A stretch of DNA of 64,000 nucleotides from Bimuria novae-zelandiae CBS 107.79 (Eukaryota > Ascomycota > Dothideomycetes > Pleosporales > Didymosphaeriaceae). The stretch spans positions 186,001-250,000 of the forward strand of contig ML976668.1 in the NCBI GenBank assembly GCA_010015655.1, given 5' to 3'. The notes beneath the pieces are model-generated. The model was not told the DNA's origin, searched no databases, and saw only the letters and a list, made by a program, of their open reading frames with translations. A program made the translations under genes and the position numbers. Positions 36,158-46,672 of this stretch are shown here, in pieces; the first letter of the stretch is position 1; every line of letters starts with the position of its first letter.

Positions 36158-36227
36158 GGCCGTGTCTTTTGCAAGCTATAAAAGTTGCATTGTATTCTTT
36201 GAAGCTGTCTCTATTCAATTGAGCATC

Positions 36228-37366
36228 ATGTCTTCCTTCCGCCCCGCGACAGGCGCCTTCCGAAGCTTGAGGAAGCTGCAGTGCCGCTCCTACGCCAGCG
36301 CCAGCTCCCCAGCAGCTCCCCAGACATCGCCCTTTGCGCCCCGACACCTGCTCTCCATCGCCGATCTCACACCCCAAGAGCTCACCACGCTCGTCCGAAA
36401 TGCCGGGAAGCACAAGACAGACATCAAGTCGGGCCATGGCTGGCCGCACCTCTCCACTGCGCTGGCGGGCAAGACGGTCGCCATGACCTTCAGCAAGAGG
36501 AGTACCCGTACTAGAGTGTCAACTGAGGGCGCCATTGCAGCCTTTGGGGGCAGTTCCATGTTCTTGGGCAAGGACGACATTCAATTGGGTGTATGGCTTC
36601 AATTCCTATTCCTCAGAGCCTAGACTGACATGGGGTGAAGGTCAACGAGTCCCTCTACGACACCTCCCTCGTCCTCTCCAGCATGACGGCCGCCATCGTC
36701 GCCCGCGTAGGCCCCCACTCCGACGTCGCAGACCTCGCGAAGCACTCCTCCGTGCCCGTCATCAACGCCCTCTCCGACCTGTACCACCCCATGCAAATCA
36801 TCGCCGACTTCCTCACCATCACCGAGATCAACCCGTCAACTTCAACAGCCAGCTTGGGACTAGAGGGCATGAAGATTGCCTGGGTAGGAGACGCGAACAA
36901 CGTCCTGTTCGACCTTGCCATCGGCGCCGCGAAGCTGGGCGTCGACATCGCCGTCGCAACGCCCAAGGGCTACGAGATCCCCGCCGCCATGCGCGACGTC
37001 ATCAAGCAAGCGGCGTCCACGACTGACAGGCCGGGGAAGCTCATCGAGACGTCGGTGCCCGAGGAGGCGGTCCAGGGAGCGGATATCCTCGTGACGGATA
37101 CCTGGGTGTCCATGGGCCAGGAAGAGGAGACGGCCAAGCGCTTGAAGGACTTCGAGGGCTTCCAGATCACCTCTGAGCTTGCGAAGCGGGGAGGTGCCAA
37201 GGAGAGCTGGTCGTTCATGCACTGTCTCCCCCGTCACCCCGACGAGGTGAGCGACGAAGTTTTCTACGGCCCGCGATCAGTCGTGTTCAGGGAGGCGGAA
37301 AATAGGTTATGGTCTGCCATCTCGGTGCTGGAGTCGTTTGTGGTGAATAAGGGGAAGATACAGTAA
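36228..37366 (+). CDS. argB: Ornithine carbamoyltransferase, mitochondrial
   Basis: Two exons, 36228-36590 and 36641-37366, are joined by a 50-bp intron and give 362 residues. The enzyme joins carbamoyl phosphate and ornithine to make citrulline in arginine synthesis, in the mitochondrial matrix of most filamentous fungi. Residues 1-30 are Arg/Ser/Ala-rich, as in a matrix targeting signal. The carbamoyl-phosphate loop S-K-R-S-T-R-T-R is at 89-96, HPMQ at 170-173 and the ornithine-site HCLP at 315-318. The ATG is just before the targeting peptide; the frame upstream reads through the A19 tract and is not used. Probably under general amino-acid control through TGACTCA at 36151. Confidence 0.96.
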
Positions 37367-38149
37367 GCACCTGTGGATGACGTAATGAAAATAAACAGCA
37401 GGAGTTACTGGTTTGGGGAGTGCCATGTTATTTACCAGCACGAGAAACAAGTATAGCGTGGCGTCAGATTCGGGGCTACCAAAATGATCCCACCACGCGT
37501 CAAACAAAATATAAAATCTGAACCTTGACCTATCGTTCACTCTACCTCGAGGTCCCTGGACTTGTAATCCCGCATTTCTACCTCGAGTGAGGTTTCCGCA
37601 GCCTTGACTTCGGTCGGATGAGGCGAGTTCCATGGGACCTGGAAACAAAGGGAACATTGAGAAGAATACTTTGACCCACCTTGTGCAAAGGAAGCCTTGG
37701 AGCGAGAACATGCAATAGCTTGAACATTAACCCCTTGGAAACCAATTCGTGGAATTAACTCATGCGGTTGATCCGTGAAATCAACCCGCGACATCTATCT
37801 ATCTGGAGAACTAATTTATGTTTTGATGCACTCTTCGAATCATTTTGTAGTTGTAATGTTTGAGTGCAGTTCAGGCTTCGCTAGTCGTACGGTGCAGCGA
37901 ATCAGATGTAGGGTGGGTGTGCCAAGGCCGAAGTGGCAGCGCGTCAGACTGGCTGGCTGGCTGGCTGGGATCGACGGAAGGCGACGATTGCCGGATTGGG
38001 CGGTCTGAATCTAGTTTATTCATAGCGGTCGGTTTATCCATAGACTCGCACTCGCAGTCGTACTATCAGAGACTGGCACAAGATGCTGGTGCACACACTG
38101 ACGAAAAGCAAGTATTGAATTGAGCGTATTTCACACACGTACAAGACCT
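37367..38149. other. Convergent intergenic stretch, no gene seen
   Basis: It lies between the 3' ends of the OTC and AFG1-like genes. It contains a short (CTGG)n run near 37949-37968. No coding pattern was found. Confidence 0.5.
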
Positions 38150-40438
38150 CTATCCTTTACGCCCCTTCTCCTCCTCTACCACACCTGCACCCTCTTCATC
38201 TTCCTTGTTTATTTTTCTCCTCTCCGGAAGGCCTTCCACACCCTTGCCCCACGCCCCCGCGCTCTTCCCCCACTGAATCGTCCCCCAGACATGCGTCCAC
38301 GCAATCTTCGGCGGCGCCGCATCCACGGTGCGAAACGGGGATGCGCCGTGCTTGAACACGCCCTCCTCCTTCTCTTCACCCTTTCCCTTCTCACCCTCAG
38401 TCATCTCCATACTTGCCCCTGCCTCGATTATATCAGCGCCCCCCCCCCACCTCCCCTCCACAATAACCGGCGACGTACGCACAGGTTGTGCAAGCGGACG
38501 CTCCCAAGCCCGCGCCTCCCCCGGTAACGGCCTCCACCACCCCTCCTCCCCCGCACGCTCCCACCACTTCGCCGAGCACATCTCCCAAATCCGGCTCTCT
38601 GCGCGCTTAACCGCGAAGCGCTCGTCTTCACCCGTCAGACCGCGTATGTTGGCGAAATCTGGTGCTTTCCCACTGCGACGCTCGTCCGTGTACGAGGATC
38701 CGGGGCGGCGCACGCGGTTCGGCGGGTCGTCTTCGAGACTATCTTCTGGAAGAGAGGAAACCGGGGTGTAAGAAGAGGTGTTAGGCCGGAAGGGGGAAGT
38801 AAGATCCTGGTGGACCTCAGAGTACGTTTCTGAGTAAACCGCGTCAGTCACCCTCTCCTCACCCTCACCCTCTCCCTTTCTGCTTTCAGTCGTGGTCGGC
38901 GAAGCAGGAAAGAAAATATCATCAGGCGCAGCGGCGGCGGTGATGAGCAGGCGGCAGCGCGCCTCGTACATGGCGTCGAGCAGCGTGATGAAGCGGCGGG
39001 CTTCGTTCTTCTGGAGGAACCCGAGGACGGGCACGTCGGTGACGATGATGCTGTGGTACGTGGAGCAGAGCGTTATGTAGTCGGCTGGGCCGAGCGGGGG
39101 GTCGGCGCAGAGCTGGGTGAAGGTGAAGAGTGCGGTGCCGGCGTGTTGTTTGGGGATGATGAGGGGGCGGTTGTAGACTTTTAGGGCGAGCGAGGTCCAG
39201 GGGATGGGGTATGAGGGGGGCGTGGATGTGAGATGGTGGACGGATGAGAGTAGGGATTGCTTGTAGGATGTGAGGTCGGATGGCGTAGCGATTGGGGAGG
39301 GCACGATAAAGTAGTGTTTTGGGATGGCGGCTTCGGAGTCTGATGGTGTCGAGGTGTCAGCTTCGACTGGGGTAGTCTGCTGTGTTGCTGTCGACAAGGA
39401 TTTTGTCGAGTCGGCCCTCTCATTAGTCTTTTTATGTCGGACGGAAGATCCTTCCAGCCCGGCCATCCGTCGGTAGTCTTTCTTGCCTTCCATCTCCCAG
39501 ACCTCGCACCTCGTGCGCAGGACCTCCAGAAACTGCGCGAACTCGCCCTTTTGACCTGGTCCATCATCCCTTCCCACCACACCCTGCATGCCCAAATGCC
39601 ATCCCAACCGACTTAGTCGCGATACTGGCCGCTCAAATTCCATACCTGCGGCTTTGGCTAACTCCTCTGGCATGCGGTTACTCGTTGCGATAAGCACACC
39701 GCCAAGCTGGAAGAAGCTCGTCATAAGATTAGATAGGATCTTGGACGCTGCACGGTCGGGAAGCTGGAACTCATCAAGGAAAAGGATGGGCGACTTTTCG
39801 ATGAGATCACGGGCTACCCAGAGCAGCGAGTATTCATCCTGATTAGGGCCACTGAGCACTCCAGACCTCGATAGCCGCAGCTGTTCCAGACGCGAAAATG
39901 TCTCTAGCATGAAAGTATTGAAGTGCCATCTTCGCTTCTTGCGATTGGGTAAACAGTCGGCAAACAGGTCGATTAGCATTGACTTTCCAGTTCCAACCTC
40001 GCCATGAAGCATCAGTCCCTTGGGGCTTTGGAGAGCCAGGGCAGCTTCATGACTAGTCAGTGTGCGCGTTAACGCAAGGGAATGCCTTTTCTCTTTCTGT
40101 GCGAGGAGAGAGGTCCATATGCCTCTTGTGCCTATGGGCGCCCGCTCTGCGACGGGTGCTGACCCATGTTGATCCGTGCCCACAGCATGTCTCAGTTGCT
40201 TCAGCCGGTCAGAATATTCAATACTTGGCTCATAATCTATGAGATTTTCGTAGAGCTTCTGAAGATGAAGAGCTGCATCGAAGCATTAGAAGCGAGTCTT
40301 GGCGCCAGAGGTGTTGATGTCATATACTGTACCGAGTCGGTGCTGGGCTGGGTCAGGCTGAATGCGCTTGGTGGCTATAAGACTCCTGTATAGGACGAGA
40401 GGGTTCGTGATGGTGAGACTGGATGCATTTGGTTGCAT
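38150..40438 (-). CDS. AFG1: AFG1-like mitochondrial AAA-type ATPase
   Basis: Exon 1 is 40438-40333 and exon 2 is 40272-38150, with a 60-bp intron, giving 742 residues. ATG 40438 is the first in-frame start after an upstream stop. Walker A G-E-V-G-T-G-K-S is at 126-133, Walker B I-L-F-L-D-E-F at 198-204 and the sensor A-T-S-N at 231-234. The N-terminal stretch P-L-V-L-Y and the late R-G-L-T-G-E-D-E-R-F motif are family marks. AFG1/LACE1 (bacterial ZapE) is an inner-membrane mitochondrial ATPase involved in handling respiratory subunits. The protein is longer than usual because of low-complexity inserts and a Lys/Glu-rich tail. A clear targeting peptide is not obvious, so an extra first exon is possible. 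Confidence 0.93.
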
Positions 40439-40711
40439 TTGAGCTTGATGGGAATGGAGATGGATGTCTGGTGTCCCAGAAGACCGAGGTGCTATTGATT
40501 GAGCGATCGGCGCTAGACTAGATTCGTTTCATATTTGATCCGAGAATCGGCCGGTCGAGAGTGAGTCGTGGAAAGCGGTCAGGAAAGATGGAAGTAAGGA
40601 AAGCGAATCAGAGCGGGGTGAAATCGCAGATGTTTATGAAAAGGTATCGACCGGTTTCAAGACGCCTGAAAATGCAGCAAATCCCTACAATGGCCGAAAT
40701 GATTTTGCAGT

Positions 40712-41358
40712 TCAGATCATGTTCACGCCGGGAGCCCACGCATCGCCTATCCTCTTGACTTCCTGGATAAACTTCTTGCTGGTGATCTGAGTCGAGCCAG
40801 ATCTTTGTTCGCCATTCGCTGTGAGTGGCGTATGCTCGTCTGGGTTGTAGAAAGGGTTGCGCAAAAGCATTATGTATGCTGTCTGCAGTGCCCTGAAAGC
40901 CTGTTCGGGTCAGTAGGCAAATTGGTTTCCCATCGGTGTAGTTTTTCGTACCGGCTTCAGATCCGCATCGCGCAGACCTACTGCTGTTGAAGACTTGATG
41001 TCTAGTGCAGTTGCTGGCCGGCCTTCCATGTCCACCACAATAACGAACTTGACCCCAGTATTCGTTAACCAGCCATACATGGCTAACCGCTCATCAACGG
41101 CTTGCAGCAGTCCGAAGTCCTGGTCGACGGTCTTGTGAGGTAGCCGGGCTTCGAAGATGTCCAGACATGACGAGAGAAGGAACTGATATTCCAGCGGTGC
41201 CCGCTCCTCGAGTGGGAACAATGAGATGTGGAGAGGGTTATTCTGCGTTCTGTCAGTACGACTACCTATGCACATAGTGATTTACATGATCGAAAATGTA
41301 TACTCACGTGTCTGCCTATCACGCCTATGCACGCTATTGAAGGCACTCGGTTCGACAT
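40712..41358 (-). CDS. Sedlin-family TRAPP subunit (TRAPPC2L/Tca17-like)
   Basis: Exons are 41358-41308, 41242-40952 and 40900-40712, with introns of 65 and 51 bp, giving 176 residues. After a short N-terminus the protein reads I-A-C-I-G-V-I-G, then N-N-P-L-H-I, a mid helix with C-L-D-I-F-E, a strand with K-F-V-I-V-V-D and a late N-P-F-Y-N-P motif, which together are the sedlin longin-like fold. Sedlin proteins are small subunits of the TRAPP complex that activates Rab GTPases at the Golgi. The start fits TRAPPC2L/Tca17 better than Trs20, but the choice is not certain. It is divergent from the complex I gene, with 320 bp between the starts. Confidence 0.9.
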
Positions 41359-41678
41359 GCTGCTCGCTGGAAGGTGGACAAGATAACCGTTACAACCTTT
41401 CTCTTACTATTTGATCACCCAAGGAGCGCTCCAGTCTTGTCTTGGTGAATGATACAGGTGGGGGCGCCGATGGTGTCCGGAAGGGTGACGGGCAAAGGTG
41501 GAGTGGTTCGTGGAGGCGGCACTGACCAACCAGCGCGCGTCTGATTCGGCAAAGCTAATCGACCGCAGCCAAGACCAGCTTGACTTTGACCTCACTATTC
41601 AGACCCTCGGTCATCGCCACCACGCCCTCTTACTCTCCACTCCTTGCCCCAGGCCTTTCCTTTGTTTCGACACACGCC

Positions 41679-42495
41679 ATGTTGTCGTCTACGAGGTCTG
41701 CCGCCTCAATGGCTCTCCGAGGTGCGTCCCGCTGCCGCCAATGTGCGCCTCGGTTGGTACGGAAGCTCACATTGTAGACAGCCAAACCGACCACAGCGCT
41801 GCTGCCATACCGCGCCGGAAGCGTCGCCTTCCTCTCAAACACGTCCTCGAACAATGCGACGCCTGGTCTCATTAGCGGAAACCCTGGGACCCCGCCCCCA
41901 ATGAAGCAGGCGCGACGGGAAGTGCCGCTTCCCAGCCAGGAGGGCAAGAAGGGCGGCATGCAATACGCGCTGTACGTGCTTCCGATTCACTGCTGGGAGT
42001 GGAACGAGCAAAGGAAAGGCCGACCTGGTGCTAACGCCTTGCAGCACCACGCTCGACCAGATCGCCAACTGGGCGCGCCAGAGCTCGCTGTGGCCCATGA
42101 CGTTCGGCCTTGCCTGCTGCGCCGTTGAGATGATGCACTTGTCCGCACCCCGCTACGACCAGGATCGACTCGGTATCATTTTCCGTGCTTCGCCTCGCCA
42201 GTCCGACGTCATGATTGTTGCCGGAACCCTCACCAACAAGATGGCTCCGGCCCTGCGACAGGTATACGACCAGATGCCCGAGCCGCGGTGGGTCATCTCC
42301 ATGGGCAGCTGCGCAAACGGCGGGGGCTATTACCACTACAGCTACTCGGTCACAAGAGGATGTGACAGGATCGTGCCTGTCGACATCTACGTCCCGGGAT
42401 GTCCGCCCACGGCAGAAGCTCTGATGTACGGCATTTTCCAGCTGCAAAAGAAGATGAGGCACACCAAGATCACCAGGATGTGGTACAGGAAGTGA
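41679..42495 (+). CDS. NDUFS7: NADH:ubiquinone oxidoreductase 20-kDa subunit (NDUFS7/PSST)
   Basis: Exons are 41679-41721, 41782-41971 and 42045-42495, with introns of 60 and 73 bp, giving 227 residues, the usual length. It is the complex I subunit that holds iron-sulfur cluster N2 and lines the quinone site at the inner mitochondrial membrane. The N2 ligands are visible: the tandem Cys at 102-103 (A-C-C-A-V-E-M), Cys167 in G-S-C-A-N-G-G-G and Cys197 in P-G-C-P-P. Residues 1-35 form a mitochondrial targeting sequence. The second intron has a CTAAC branch point. The acceptor of intron 1 (GACAG at 41781) was chosen because it alone keeps the frame. Confidence 0.96.
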
Positions 42496-42702
42496 ACGTG
42501 TTTTCCTTTCGGTTTCCTTACTGCTGCATTGTTGCGATAGCTTACGCGTGGGCACTAGAAGCGCCTGCTCCTGTACAAAATGGACACCACACGACCAAGC
42601 AAGCCCCAACGTTATCATGTTTCATTGTCTCCAGGGCTCCTTGTGCGACCGCAGGCTAATGGTCCTGAAGAGTTATAATTGCATGATTCTTAGGCCCTAC
42701 CA

Positions 42703-43490
42703 TCAGCATACCAACAGGCTCCCCAGCCTCCATTTCAGCACCTGTCTCAGTTTTCCAGCTAACCGCAAAAGGAGCTTTTCGTCTTCTGTGGAAAACCACT
42801 GTTTCGGAGCTTTACCTACGCTAACCACTAAACTTGTTGCTAAACCTTGAAGCTTGTGCACACCATTCGGTGCTGCTCTTCTGCACAACTTTCTTAGGTT
42901 AAGACCCGAGACATTCTGGGCTGTGCACCCTGCCATTTTCGACTCGTTCAAAAGCGTTGTGGTGAATGCAACTTCTATTATGTCCCGGAGCGTCCAGTGC
43001 AACTTGCTCAGCATAGCCAGGTCAGCCTCCGTGATGAGCAGTATCGGGAATCCCCTTTTCATGAACTCGTCAGTCAGATTTATTATAATCGTTCCTGGGT
43101 CATGGGATCCTTTTCGTTTGGCCTATGCGAGCTCCTCCAGTTTCGTGGCTAGCATTCCTATGAAGTCCAAGTACATGCGCTGCGTCGGGTTGGCGGTGGC
43201 ATAGACATAGCATATGCGCGTTCTGATTCGTGCTGCCAAGTCGTCAATCTCCTCGGGCGTGGACGGTACCGCGAAGGCGGCTTCGTCGCGCAGGTCGCGC
43301 TACTCGTCGTCGCCATGGCGGTAGATAAACGCGCCGTTTAGTATTGATGGCTCGTGCTACTTTTGAATGATATCCATCCTGCATCGCTGTTAGCGCCGTG
43401 TCGCGAGGACAGATCAAAACTTATCATTCGGGATACTGCTTCCCGCCGCTCGATCCCCATCCGGACCCTCCCGTGCTAAACGCCGCTTTC
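42703..43490 (-). pseudogene. Unrecognised gene with three in-frame TAG codons
   Basis: Read on the minus strand, an exon from 43378 to the stop at 42703 stays in one frame for about 225 codons apart from TAG at 43357-43359, 43300-43302 and 43123-43125. A 42-bp intron (43379-43420, with CTAAC) joins it in phase to an upstream exon at about 43421-43490. The protein is acidic-basic mixed, with no domain known to me and no membrane helix. All three stops could derive from CAG by C-to-T in a CpA context. Upstream exons may exist. I infer a once functional gene silenced by RIP-like mutation. Confidence 0.5.
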
Positions 43491-44990
43491 TGCACACGCT
43501 CGAGTGGTTAGCATGCAAAGGTTTTATAAAAAACGAACGCGTGGATGCGCGGACAGTGGTATACAACACCACCTAAAACGCGTCTGGAAGCGCCCTGGGT
43601 CAGCGAGCGGCGCAACATGTCGATGCCGCGAAGTTCTCCTGTTCAGTGGGCCATTAAAAGCGTCGGTGCCTAGCATTTAAAGCTTTTCGTTTTCGTTTTC
43701 ACGCCCGACTGCGCCGTGAAGTTACACAACTTGCGGCTTTGCTTTTTTTCTCGCAAAGGAGGCCAATTAACACCCTTGCTTGTCCAGGGCGCCGCGGAAC
43801 GGCTTTTATTATTGTCCGTCTGGATTTGCGGATCTGTCATGCTTTTTAGGTAGAGGGTAGGTGGATGTAAAGGATGCTGGGGGTCCCGTGCCGGTGCGAA
43901 AAGAGTTGGACTCGGATGTCGTCTGCTTACGCTGGCGACTGGGTATCGGCTTCCTAACCACGACTACATGAGCCAGAGTTCGGGATTTTGCGATGCGCTT
44001 TTACTTGAATATTTCACGGCTATCCACATCAGCAGCGATCTTTCTTCATCATACAATGGACAGCTTTAGGGATCACTTCACCTCTGTGGAATGAATGTGG
44101 ACACACGACAATCTGCCTTCCCGCGGAATCTCTACGCGTAGAGCTTCCGTGTACTCTGCTAGCCTCACCTTGAGAATGATTGTCATTTTGAGTGGCATTC
44201 CGGAGCACCAACAAATGAACGTCGAGGTTGCATGGAACTGCACACACACACGATTTGGTGCCCTGCGCAATATGGCGCTTGCTTCATTGCGGCAGATGCT
44301 GGGCTACGGCGTGGAACTGCACGTTAGGTGGTATCGTTAGTTGCATGGAGGTGCCTCCTTCTGCATGTGAGGGTTGGAGATCGCTATACTTGGTGGTAGG
44401 AAGCAGCGTTGTCTAGTGTAAAAACGCTCTTTCCTTGTTTACTATGACGTACATTGACACCGTGGAAGCCTCGACCCGAGGTGGAGAGAAAGAACATTTG
44501 GAGGAGATGCTGAATATAACACACTTCCTGGAAGGACTGGACTTTGTGCTGGAGTTATGTGTGGTAAGTGTATCGAGACCTCCAAGTGAACCAAGTGACT
44601 GCCCCCCTGACCACTTCTGCAGAAAATCTTTGCCGTTCGAGCGTCTCAGTAACTTTTTATGGATTCGATGCATAGCGCACTCCGCGCTTCAGAACCCATT
44701 TCTGCCATGTAAAGTTCTTGCATATGGTATCACGAATTCAGGAAAGCGTCAACCTGGAGGTTGAATCGGATAACAGGTGTGTACTGGGCCTTCTAAAAAC
44801 AGATCCCAATTAACTTTCTCAGACCACTGTTGTGGGGCATCAAGCCATTCTGACCTTACACGCCTCATTTTTAGGAGTCGTCGCTGCTCGCTTTGTTTGT
44901 CACTCACTCGCCGCTCGTTAATTACTCCTGCTGCTACACCAAGTTCCTAAACACACACTCGAGTCTCCAACACACTCAAAAAACATCACA
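43491..44990. other. Intergenic stretch, no convincing gene
   Basis: It contains a possible tiny spliced frame (from about 44444, with GTAAGT after the Cys-Val codons near 44563) of about 50 residues, without a known domain; I do not call it. The rest has no coding pattern. The leader of the astacin gene begins near 44900. Confidence 0.4.
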
Positions 44991-46264
44991 ATGCCTCCAC
45001 CCCTCGTTTTCCTAATCGCTGCACTATGTCTCTCCCCGATCGCCGCGCTCTCGTTCAGTCCCGACTTCAACAGCACCATCCCCTCGATTCTCGGCCTGAC
45101 CAACTTCTCATACCCGTCCCCATCCAACCACATAGAATCCGGCTACGCTGATGGCGTCATCAACACAGCCTTCCACCAACCCTGGCCATCAACAAACATC
45201 CGCGGGCGACTCAACCACTACATCCGCTTCTGCTACGCCGACCAAGCCTCCAAAGACGCCCTCCACTGCTCCTTCCCCGCCGCCCTCTAACTCTGGATGG
45301 ACGCCCTCGGCGGGCCTCCTGGCCTCGACACCGGCTACAGCTTCTACTTCGTGCCGGCGTTCGTTATGGGGCAAGTCCAGTTCTGCTATGCGGAAGGCAC
45401 GTTTGATTCGAAGATGGGGCAGGGAATGTGGAATGGGAAGCTGGCGAAGCGCCAGGATGCGCTGGTTGTGTCGTGGAGGCCTCGGGACCAGCTTGGAAAT
45501 GTGCCGGCGACGGCGGCGTCGGTGGGGTATACGCCTGAGGAGGTGCTGGTGCCGGGCGTGGGGGTGCAGGGGAGGCATTGGATACTGATTAGTGATGTGA
45601 ATGATGAGGTGAGGATTGCGCATGAAGTGGGTCATGGTGAGTACATCCTGTAAGTCTTTCATGCTCAGTGACCTCCTGAGGACTCTGTGCGCTGACATAC
45701 ACACCATATAGTCCTCGGACTCTTGCACGAGCATCAGCGGTCTGATCGTAAGTCTCTCCTCCCCTCTCCAAGCTTGTCCCATCCTCTCTTGGACTACAGA
45801 GAAGAAGTAGCCGCGTACTAAAGGTTTGAAACAGGCGACATCGGCCTCGACTACGCCCCCGAAAACCTCGACGGCTATCCCACCCCCTAGCCTCCGCCCT
45901 CGCCGCCGCCGTCCCCCCAGACGAAGCCCGCCGCCGTCTCCGCGACGACTACGCCTTCTGCGCCAAGTACAACTTCCCGGGCCCCGCGTACGTCCGGGGT
46001 GCCGACCAGCCAGGCCCCATCGACGGCGACCCCGCCGAGGGCCCGCTCGACTTCGACTGGGACTCCATAATGATTTATCCGTCGGATGCGCTAACGGATA
46101 CGGCGGCTTGTCGCGCGGATCTGGAGAAGTGCCCGTTGAAGAGGAAGGCGGGGATCGATGTGGTGAGTGGGAAGAAGAAGTTTGAGTTTGTCCTGCGGAG
46201 GGGGAGGCCGAGTGGGAGGGATGCGGAGTTTGTGAGGAGGTATTATGGGTTTGTGGAGGGGTAA
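44991..46264 (+). pseudogene. Secreted astacin-type (M12A) zinc metallopeptidase, broken
   Basis: Exons are 44991-45636, 45712-45747 and 45835-46264. The N-terminus is a signal peptide of about 20 residues. The zinc site H-E-x-x-H-x-x-G-x-x-H-E is complete once introns 1 and 2 are removed, and the later S-I-M-x-Y motif (Met-turn region) is present near 46065. Two lesions stand out: TAA at 45288-45290 where the protein would continue as Leu-stop-Leu-Trp, and loss of frame at the C5 run at 45883-45887, leading to TAG at 45888-45890 while homologous protein continues in another frame. Astacins are secreted proteases. The stop may be a C-to-T change at CAA. A base-calling error at the C run is possible. 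Confidence 0.72.
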
Positions 46265-46672
46265 GGGTGGGGACGTGGGGACGTGCTGGGAGGGATGAGA
46301 CGTGGGGGACTGTTAGAGGGGTGAGAGTCTTGAGGGAAATAGCGGGAGAAGTGGGGATAGATGGACATGTAAAATATATGTAAAATATATGCTTGGTGGA
46401 GATCGATGAGGTAATCTTACTATAGATCGGACTTTGCGAAACTGTACTAAACTAGCAGGTAAGCCACATAGAGGAATGCATCTCTACATACAGTGAGAAG
46501 AATCGTGCTTCAAGCGTACATAAATATTCGCGTGCTCAACCGAAAATAGAGATCAATCTCCTAGTTAAGAATCTTACAAAGGACCGTATAGACAACCTTC
46601 TCAAGACCTGCACAGCCGCAGCCGTTCTCCAAAACACCCCACACTCACTTTCCACACAATCCTTCCGGTCCC

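Noticed and set aside
45151..45588. 145-codon plus-strand frame over the astacin gene
   Set aside because: It is Ser/Thr/Arg-rich and out of frame with the clear peptidase protein, so it is a shadow.
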